Origin: Trichococcus shcherbakoviae
Lineage (GTDB): Bacteria; Bacillota; Bacilli; Lactobacillales; Aerococcaceae
Assembly: GCF_963666195.1 (NCBI RefSeq)
Contig: NZ_OY762653.1
Coordinates: forward strand, 62,001-126,000
Reading direction: 5' to 3'
DNA: 64,000 nt
This document shows positions 57,509-64,000 of this stretch, one piece after another. The notes below the pieces were generated by a model. It was not told the DNA's origin, searched no databases, and worked only from the letters and a program-made list of their open reading frames with translations. Numbering within the stretch: position 1 is the stretch's first letter; each line of letters starts with the position of its first letter. The position numbers and the translations under genes were made by a program.

Positions 57509-57576
57509 GTTTAAGAATTTTCGTAGCAGTGGGATTCTTTCTTTTGGACAACGTAAAAACCTAGTTTGGATTCTAC

Positions 57577-58476
57577 TTGGCGGCTATCGTCATCGGATTA
57601 CTCATGATGTCGTCGGCCGCTATCTGGGCTGCATCGATCGGCTTAAGCGCCGCGATCACAAGCGCAATTGTCCCGTCCTTCATCCAAAATTACGGTTGGG
57701 AAAAAGGGTTCTTATTATTGGGCGGCATGTACGCTGTTGCTTTGTTCTTGGGAGCGTTTCTGTTGATCGAAAAGCCCGCTGATGTAGGCATGTTGCCTTA
57801 TGGCGTGACGGAAGATTCACTTGCAGCAGAAGCTGAACAAGCAACGAATGATTCTTCGTCGGTCGTCACCAACCATAGAGATACGGATATGACCTATGCG
57901 CAAGCATTGCGTTCACCGATATTCTACTTATTGGCCTTGTCATTCGTGTGTTTCGCGATGATTTCTACATTCACCCAACAGATTCCGATCTTCTTTACGA
58001 CAAAAGGTGCCACTGATGTACAGGCCGGCATGGTTTTATCGATGGCGTCCATCGTTATGATCGCGTCCAAAATCATCATGGGCATTGTCACCGACAAGCT
58101 GGGTGCAACAAAAGCTTTGTACATCTTCACGACCATCTACATCCTTGCCTTCTGCATCTTTGCCGCAACGGATAACATCACGATCCTGATCGGCGCAGCG
58201 ATGATCTATGCAGTGAGTACCGGTGTACCGGCCGTAATGAACCAATTAGTGACGTTTGAGGTTTTAGGGAAAAAAGAATTCACCGCTATTTGGGGCATCT
58301 TGTCGACAGCAGGCAGCCTGGGTCTAGCTTTGGGCGGCCCTCTGCTGGGTTACTTCTATGACGCAACCGGCAGCTACAACACGACAATCATCGTCAGCAT
58401 CGCCTTCATGGTTGTGTGTCTGGTTTCGTTCTTCTTCGCTGTAACGTTGAGAAAACGTGAGCTAAATAAGGCTTAA
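57577..58476 (+). pseudogene. 5'-truncated MFS transporter (oxalate/formate antiporter-like)
   Basis: The frame encodes about 299 residues with roughly eight membrane helices, equivalent to the last two thirds of a 12-helix major facilitator. The coding signal starts abruptly at FGFYLAAIVIGLLMM, directly after an in-frame TAG at 57562-57564, and no ribosome site or N-terminal half is found upstream. The C-terminal half is undamaged and ends with a terminator. The layout resembles OFA-family transporters. It is most likely the remnant of a deletion that removed the promoter and first helices. Confidence 0.75.
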
Positions 58477-58495
58477 TAACCTATAAATAATCAGA

Positions 58496-58530
58496 AATAA
58501 GGTCAGGACTTCGGTTCCGGCCTTATTTTT
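58496..58530 (+). terminator. Terminator after the truncated MFS gene
   Basis: AATAAGGTC/AGGA pairs with TCC/GGCCTTATT with small mismatches around ACTTCGGT, followed by TTTTT. Confidence 0.75.
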
Positions 58531-58680
58531 GATTATTTAGTTGTTGTTCAATATATCGTTCGTTGAGATTTAGCATCAGGTATGAATTGAAATCAAATAA
58601 AATTCCAAGATTGAAATCTTCTTAAATCGGATTGCTCTTTTCATCTATCTTATCAATAAAGGGAATATATATTTTTAGTA

Positions 58681-58710
58681 TTGACATACTAAAATTGTAA
58701 GAAGTATAAT
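58681..58710 (+). promoter_or_regulatory. Promoter of the type I restriction operon
   Basis: Consensus TTGACA (58681-58686) and TATAAT (58705-58710) have an 18-base spacer. A start site near 58717 rules out the in-frame ATG at 58722 as an efficient start and favours the GTG at 58746. Confidence 0.85.
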
Positions 58711-58745
58711 AAGATAGTGAAGTGAGTATAGGAAGGAGGACTAAA

Positions 58746-60329
58746 GTGAATACAAATATAGAGTTAGCCTTAAACATATTATATCAAAGGCAACTTTCTA
58801 CCAGGGAACAATTATTGAATGAAATGCTACGCGTTAAACTAACTTTGAAGAATATACTGGACAACTCAAATGTATTAAATGATAAAGAGAAATTATTTCA
58901 GTTCATGAAAAAAACAACTGAAGATGATTTAGGTTTCTTCCCTGCCGACAGAGACGACTTTTTAGATATTTTTGAATCTTTAAAAGATGTTGATTTAATA
59001 GATTTTACCCTTGAAATATATAAGAATGATCGCATGGGTACAATTATCTCGCCAAAATACATAAATGAATATATCAATGAGAAGATCCAGAAAATTAAGC
59101 CAAGAAAGATTCTTATCACGGAGGCTGAAAAGCATTTATCCGGGCTTAGAGAAATTATAAAGAATAACCAAAATTTAGAAATATTCTTGACAACGCAACT
59201 AAAATCAATGAATATTTTACTGAAATTGGCCTTTGGAGAGATGCCGAATGTTTCAATCAGATTTGAATCAATCTATACAGATTGTTTGTTGAATGAAAAA
59301 TTTGATTATATATATTCAATTCCAGCTTTTGGATATAAGGCTGAGGAGCTAGGGAAAACGTTTATCACTAGAGAAAGCGATGGGGTTGCAACTCAAAACA
59401 TGCTTGAGCACTTAAATGAGCATGGAATGCTAGATATTATCGTACCTGCAAAAATTACATTCGCAAGCATGGGATATAAAAAATTAAGGACATACATTAC
59501 TGATAACTTTAATGTTAAAAGCATATATATATTACCGGAAGGCACTTTCAGACCTGCAACAGCGATCAAGACGTATTTTCTTACAATCACAACCCAGCCT
59601 CAGCAAAACATTGAAATTGGGACGTTCGCTTTAATTAGAGGCATTTTTGATGTAACGGATAGAAAAATATTATCGACTAGTGATTTTTTATCTCATGAAG
59701 ATTGGCGAATAGAATTATTATTAGCTGAAGACGATGAGAACATGCAACGGTTTAAAAATTCTAACTTAGAAAAAGTGAAACTCAAAGAAGTTGCAGAAGT
59801 CTTTAGAGGTAAATCTATCTTAAAAAAGGATACAGTTTTAGGGAAAATTAGTGTGTTAAATATCTCAAATATTGAAAATGGTGAGATTAGATATGTTGAT
59901 ATGGACACAATAGAAGAAGATGAACGAAAAATAAAAAGATATGAGCTGTTAAGTGGTGATGTCGTTTTGTCTTGTAGAGGAACTGCTATAAAGTCAGCAG
60001 TGTTTGAAAATCAAAATAACACGATTATCGCATCAGCCAATCTGATTGTAATTAGGCCAAAGGAAAGACTGATCGGTGAATACATCAAAATATTCTTTGA
60101 GAGTCCTATTGGATTGGCAATTATTAAGAGTTTCCAACGTGGAACAACGATTATGAATATCAATCATTCGGATATCATGGAAATGGAAATTCCTATAATT
60201 CCAATCAGTGAGCAAAAGGACATGATCAATCTGTATCATAAAGAACTCGATATTTATAAAAAAACCATCAGTGACGCAGAGCGCAGATGGACAAATATCA
60301 AAGACAATCTATATAACAAATTAACTTAG
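58746..60329 (+). CDS. Degenerate N6-methylase fused to a single HsdS-type target-recognition domain
   Basis: I start at the GTG at 58746, six bases after GGAGG and downstream of the promoter, giving 527 residues. Residues ~1-340 follow the layout of an N6-adenine methylase, but motif I is not recognisable and the NPPY/F position reads SIPAF (191-195). The MTase domain is therefore probably inactive. Residues ~345-520 form one HsdS-like target-recognition domain plus helix ([28 protein letters not shown], then [16 protein letters not shown]). It is the first gene of the hsd operon. The function is unknown; it may modify DNA specificity or regulate the system. Confidence 0.75.
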   Translation: MNTNIELALNILYQRQLSTREQLLNEMLRVKLTLKNILDNSNVLNDKEKLFQFMKKTTEDDLGFFPADRDDFLDIFESLKDVDLIDFTLEIYKNDRMGTIISPKYINEYINEKIQKIKPRKILITEAEKHLSGLREIIKNNQNLEIFLTTQLKSMNILLKLAFGEMPNVSIRFESIYTDCLLNEKFDYIYSIPAFGYKAEELGKTFITRESDGVATQNMLEHLNEHGMLDIIVPAKITFASMGYKKLRTYITDNFNVKSIYILPEGTFRPATAIKTYFLTITTQPQQNIEIGTFALIRGIFDVTDRKILSTSDFLSHEDWRIELLLAEDDENMQRFKNSNLEKVKLKEVAEVFRGKSILKKDTVLGKISVLNISNIENGEIRYVDMDTIEEDERKIKRYELLSGDVVLSCRGTAIKSAVFENQNNTIIASANLIVIRPKERLIGEYIKIFFESPIGLAIIKSFQRGTTIMNINHSDIMEMEIPIIPISEQKDMINLYHKELDIYKKTISDAERRWTNIKDNLYNKLT

Positions 60330-60342
60330 GAGGGTTTATACG

Positions 60343-61824
60343 ATGGCTGTGAATTTAGAATTTGAAAATAAACTTTGGGAAATGGCAGATAAATTAAGAG
60401 GAAACCTTCAGCCTTCAGATTACAAGGATGTTATATTAGGTCTCATTTTCTTGAAATATATTTCAGATAGTTTTGAAGATAAGTTTAATGAGCTTGTGGC
60501 AGAGGGTGACGATTTTGAAGAGGATAGAGATGCCTATGTAGAGGAGAATATATTTTTTGTACCTCCAAGTGCTAGATGGGAGTTTATCAAAAAAAGTGCT
60601 AAGCTGAGCACTATTGGACAAATCATTGATGAAGCAATGATTGCTATAGAAAGAGAAAATAAGCATTTAAAAGGTGTATTGCCTAAAAACTATGCAAGAC
60701 CAGAACTTGATAAAACTAAACTAGGAGAATTAATCGACTTGTTCTCATTTAATCTGGGAAGCAAGGAATCAAAAGCACAGGATTTATTAGGCAGAGTGTA
60801 TGAGTACTTCTTAGGGAAATTTGGCTCGAGTGAAGGTGAATTCTACACACCTCCAACCATAGTTAAACTCCTCGTTGGGATGATTGAACCATATGAGGGC
60901 AGAGTATATGATCCTTGCTGCGGATCAGGGGGGATGTTCGTCCAATCAGCCAAATTCGTTGAAGAACATCAAGGTAAAAAGGATAACATTCATATTTATG
61001 GTCAAGAATATACGGCCACAACATGGAGACTTTGCAAAATGAATCTGGCTATTCGTGGAATTGACGGTAATTTGGGTGAAAGAGACGCTGATACATTTGG
61101 TAATGACTTGCACAAAAATTTAAGAGCAGATTATATTCTCGCCAACCCACCCTTCAATGTAAGTGATTATACTTTAATCCAAGATGATGTCCGTTGGAAA
61201 TATGGTATTCCACCTCAAAATAATGCTAACTATGCCTGGATAGAGCATATGATCAGTAAATTATCTCCTAAAGGGGTTGCCGGTTTTGTTTTAGCTAATG
61301 GCTCTATGAGTACATCGACAAAGACTGAAGCCGAAATTAGAAAAAATATTATTGAAGCAGGGCTTGTAGACTGTATCGTAACCATGCCGCCGAATTTATT
61401 CTATAATGTTACGATACCGGTTTGTCTCTGGTTCATATCTAAAAAGAAAGAAAACAGGAAAGATAAAATTTTATTTATTGATGCCCGGAATATGGGGTAT
61501 ATGGAAACTCGTAAACATAGAGAGCTGACTGATAAAGAAATCAAACAGATATATGACACTTACCATAATTGGCGTGATGGAAAAGAAGAATATGAGGACG
61601 TTCAAGGGTTCTGCAAATCTGCCAACATTGAAGAGGTAAGAAATCATGAATATATACTAACGCCTGGAAGATACGTTGGAATCGAAGAAGTGAAAGATGA
61701 TGGAGAGCCTTTTGATGAAAAAATGACGAAACTTACAGAAGAATTAGCTGAAATGTTTGCTAAATCACACCATCTTGAAGAGGATATTAAGCAGAGACTG
61801 GGGGCGATTGGTTATGGATTCTAG
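60343..61824 (+). CDS. hsdM: Type I restriction-modification DNA methylase subunit
   Basis: The 493-residue protein has the HsdM N-terminal helical domain, SAM-binding motif [11 protein letters not shown] (190-199) and catalytic motif IV NPPF (268-271), all intact. It methylates adenine in the HsdS-specified target and is part of the restriction complex. AGGAGG precedes the ATG. The downstream hsdS start overlaps its end by 11 bases. GC content and codon use are AT-rich, like the helicase locus. Confidence 0.95.
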   Translation: MAVNLEFENKLWEMADKLRGNLQPSDYKDVILGLIFLKYISDSFEDKFNELVAEGDDFEEDRDAYVEENIFFVPPSARWEFIKKSAKLSTIGQIIDEAMIAIERENKHLKGVLPKNYARPELDKTKLGELIDLFSFNLGSKESKAQDLLGRVYEYFLGKFGSSEGEFYTPPTIVKLLVGMIEPYEGRVYDPCCGSGGMFVQSAKFVEEHQGKKDNIHIYGQEYTATTWRLCKMNLAIRGIDGNLGERDADTFGNDLHKNLRADYILANPPFNVSDYTLIQDDVRWKYGIPPQNNANYAWIEHMISKLSPKGVAGFVLANGSMSTSTKTEAEIRKNIIEAGLVDCIVTMPPNLFYNVTIPVCLWFISKKKENRKDKILFIDARNMGYMETRKHRELTDKEIKQIYDTYHNWRDGKEEYEDVQGFCKSANIEEVRNHEYILTPGRYVGIEEVKDDGEPFDEKMTKLTEELAEMFAKSHHLEEDIKQRLGAIGYGF

Positions 61825-63001
61825 GGGATTTCAGGAAATTGATTTGGGTGATCTGTGTATAAAAATAGGTAGTGGAGTAACTCCAAGAGGTGGAGGAAAT
61901 GTGTATAAACAAGACGGTATATCTTTAATAAGGAGTCAAAATATATATGATTATTCATTTGAGTATAAAGGTCTTGTGTATATAGATGAAGAACAAGCAA
62001 AAAAAATGAAAAATGTAGAAGTCATGCCAGATGACATACTTCTGAATATTACTGGAGATTCAGTTGCTCGATGTTGCATCGTCCCAAATGGTATATTACC
62101 CGCACGGGTTAATCAGCATGTATCTATCATACGACCAAATTCCGATTTGGTTGATCCAAGATATTTACTTTATTGGATTAATAATTCTATAACAAAAGAA
62201 TTATTGCTATCTCTTGCTTCTACAGGAGCAACAAGAAAAGCTCTTACAAAAGGCATGATAGAAAAATTAAAACTATCGATCCCACCAATTATAGAACAAA
62301 AGTTTATAGCAAGCACTCTTTCCTGCCTAGACGATAAAATTAAAATCAACAATCGCATCAACGAAAACCTTGAAGAAATGGCTCAGACTATTTTCAAAAG
62401 TTGGTTTGTGAATTTTGATCCTTTTCAGGAAGGAGAATTTGAAGACAGTGAATTAGGCAGAATCCCAAAGGGCTGGAGGGTAGTAGAATTAGGTGAGTTC
62501 TTCCCTGTCATTACAGGAAAGAAGAATGCAAATGTTTCTTCAGAAATCGGGAAATATCCATTTTTCAGTTGCTCACAAGATGTTGCTTGGACAGATGATT
62601 ATTCTTTTGAAGGCAACGCTATTCTTGTTGCGGGAAACGGCGATTTTAATGTTAAATGGTACAAAGGAAAATTTGAAGCATATCAGAGAACCTATGTACT
62701 GATTCCATATAACGAAAGATTAACAGGGTTATTGTTTGCTGCTATAAAATTTAGTCTTGATAAAATTACATCGGGACATAGGGGCTCGGTTATTAAGTTT
62801 ATAACAAAAGGTAGCATAGAAAATTTTAAAATTGCTATGCCATCAACAGTTGAAGACTTTGAAATTGTCTCAACTTTTGAGACCTTAAATAATAAGATTG
62901 AATTCAATAATAATCAAATTAGAATATTAACTGATATACGTGATTCATTATTGCCTAAACTAATGTCCGGAGAAATCCTGGTACCAATTGAGGAGTTGTA
63001 A
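61814..63001 (+). CDS. hsdS: Type I restriction-modification specificity subunit
   Basis: I take the ATG at 61814 ([21 protein letters not shown]), inside the end of hsdM; the frame reaching back to 61757 overlaps more of hsdM without support. The 395-residue protein has two target-recognition domains (~1-190 and ~215-395) joined by conserved helical regions ([24 protein letters not shown] and the C-terminal [15 protein letters not shown]). It determines the bipartite recognition sequence. It is full length. Confidence 0.93.
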   Translation: MDSRGFQEIDLGDLCIKIGSGVTPRGGGNVYKQDGISLIRSQNIYDYSFEYKGLVYIDEEQAKKMKNVEVMPDDILLNITGDSVARCCIVPNGILPARVNQHVSIIRPNSDLVDPRYLLYWINNSITKELLLSLASTGATRKALTKGMIEKLKLSIPPIIEQKFIASTLSCLDDKIKINNRINENLEEMAQTIFKSWFVNFDPFQEGEFEDSELGRIPKGWRVVELGEFFPVITGKKNANVSSEIGKYPFFSCSQDVAWTDDYSFEGNAILVAGNGDFNVKWYKGKFEAYQRTYVLIPYNERLTGLLFAAIKFSLDKITSGHRGSVIKFITKGSIENFKIAMPSTVEDFEIVSTFETLNNKIEFNNNQIRILTDIRDSLLPKLMSGEILVPIEEL

Positions 63002-63004
63002 TAG

Positions 63005-64000
63005 ATGCCCAAAAATTTCTGTGAATCCCACTTAGAAGAAGCCACCATTGAATGGTTTGATGAGCTAGGTTATGAGATTGTTTTCGGTCCTGATATTGCA
63101 CCAGATGGAGAGTATCCTGAACGTGAAGATTATAGTGACGTTATTCTAAGTGACAGGCTTAAAGAGGCTCTCACAAGGATAAATCCAAAGATGCCAAGCA
63201 GTGCAATTGATGATGCATTTAGGCAGATAGTTATTCCTCAGAGCCCTAGCCTTATTATGAACAACAAAGCTTTTCAAAAAATGATAACCGATGGCATTGA
63301 TGTTCAGGTGAGGCAGACAGATGCTAGTTATAGAACTGAAAAGGTATATTTATTTGACTTAGAAAAACCGTTAAACAACGAATTCATGGTTGCTAACCAG
63401 TTCACAATTGTTGAACATGGGGTAGAAAAAAGGCCGGATGTTATAGCTTTTGTAAATGGTATTCCTCTAGTAGTTATTGAACTAAAAAGTGTCAGTGATG
63501 AAAATGTTGATATTACTGATGCTTTTAACCAGCTTCAGACATATAAAATGACTATTCCTTCACTATTCACCTATAATTCATTTATGGTGACCAGTGACGG
63601 TGTTAATGCCAGAGCTGGTACCCTGTCATCTGATGAAGACAGATTCATGGCATGGCGTACGATAGATGGTGACAATGTAGCATCTCTGTCCATACCTCAG
63701 CTTGAAGTATTAATTAAAGGGATGTTTCAAACTGATCGGTTCCTTGATATTATTAAGCATTTTGTACTGTTCCAGAGTGATGGTGCGGATACAATAAAAA
63801 TCCTTGCCGGATACCATCAATATCACGCAGTTAACAAAGCGGTTGAGAGTACAGAACGTGCTACTTTGGAATCTGGGGATAGACGTATTGGTGTTGTTTG
63901 GCATACGCAAGGCAGCGGAAAAAGTCTATCTATGGCATTCTACGCTGGGAAACTTGTAATCAGCGAGGAACTTGAAAATCCGACAATTATAGTTATTACA
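63005..64000 (+). CDS. hsdR: Type I restriction enzyme endonuclease/translocase subunit, partial
   Basis: The gene starts three bases after hsdS and runs off the right edge; 332 residues of a protein usually near 1000 are present and the frame is open. The N-terminal nuclease shows the PD-(D/E)XK core: Asp145 in RPDVIAF and Glu159-Leu-Lys161 in VVIELKS. The first helicase motif, Walker A HTQGSGKS (300-307), follows. The subunit translocates DNA with ATP and cleaves unmethylated targets at a distance. No damage is visible in the part present. Confidence 0.95.
   Translation, partial: MPKNFCESHLEEATIEWFDELGYEIVFGPDIAPDGEYPEREDYSDVILSDRLKEALTRINPKMPSSAIDDAFRQIVIPQSPSLIMNNKAFQKMITDGIDVQVRQTDASYRTEKVYLFDLEKPLNNEFMVANQFTIVEHGVEKRPDVIAFVNGIPLVVIELKSVSDENVDITDAFNQLQTYKMTIPSLFTYNSFMVTSDGVNARAGTLSSDEDRFMAWRTIDGDNVASLSIPQLEVLIKGMFQTDRFLDIIKHFVLFQSDGADTIKILAGYHQYHAVNKAVESTERATLESGDRRIGVVWHTQGSGKSLSMAFYAGKLVISEELENPTIIVIT

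Overview
The window looks like chromosome of a low-GC, fermentative Gram-positive bacterium of the order Lactobacillales. Carnobacteriaceae, and Trichococcus in particular, is my best guess. The reasons are the pyruvate formate-lyase pair, a family II pyrophosphatase, lipoproteins ending in LAAC/LSGC/LAGC lipoboxes, strong GGAGG ribosome sites and an ilv leader-peptide attenuator. The genus is an inference and no rRNA or tRNA gene was seen.

Left part (1-26 kb), housekeeping and transport: the 3' end of pflB with pflA; ppaC; a calcineurin-like phosphoesterase; a CorA-type channel; a cytoplasmic type I pullulanase; an oligopeptide ABC operon (oppBCDF) flanked by two oppA paralogues; ilvA; and a leftward ilvB-ilvN-ilvC run. 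The ilv run is preceded by a consensus promoter, a 15-codon leader peptide rich in Ile/Val/Leu and an attenuator. Then come a patatin-like lipase, an ABC ATPase, a lipoprotein flavoprotein of the extracellular fumarate-reductase type and an MsbA-type ABC exporter.

Middle part (26.2-46.1 kb), accessory and AT-rich. (a) A putative defence locus encodes a 1180-codon superfamily 2 helicase with a C-terminal PD-(D/E)XK-like nuclease motif, a 715-residue unknown protein and a small unknown protein. The helicase is split by a ~1.6-kb IS5/IS1182-type insertion sequence whose removal restores the reading frame. (b) A sulfur-salvage island holds an O-acetylhomoserine sulfhydrylase (metY), a ribose-type ABC transporter, methylthioribose kinase (mtnK), methylthioribose-1-phosphate isomerase (mtnA), a RuBisCO-like protein and a transketolase split into two subunits. 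The usual aerobic genes mtnB, mtnC and mtnD are absent from the window. I infer an oxygen-independent route that imports methylthioribose (or 5-deoxyribose), isomerises it and cleaves it with a thiamine-diphosphate enzyme, with metY recapturing released methanethiol. The island lies between two ~100-bp direct repeats; one is the 3' end plus terminator of the NmrA-like gene at 46.1 kb, the other is a decayed copy of it.

Right part (46-64 kb): an NmrA-like oxidoreductase and a LysR regulator, a glyoxalase-fold protein, a Cof-type HAD phosphatase, a DUF2975/XRE pair, a SagB-type nitroreductase, a GNAT acetyltransferase, a secreted subtilase with a cadherin-like tail, a polar amino-acid ABC operon, a 5'-truncated MFS gene, and a type I restriction-modification operon. 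That operon begins with an unusual degenerate-methylase/specificity fusion, followed by hsdM, hsdS and an hsdR that runs off the end of the window.
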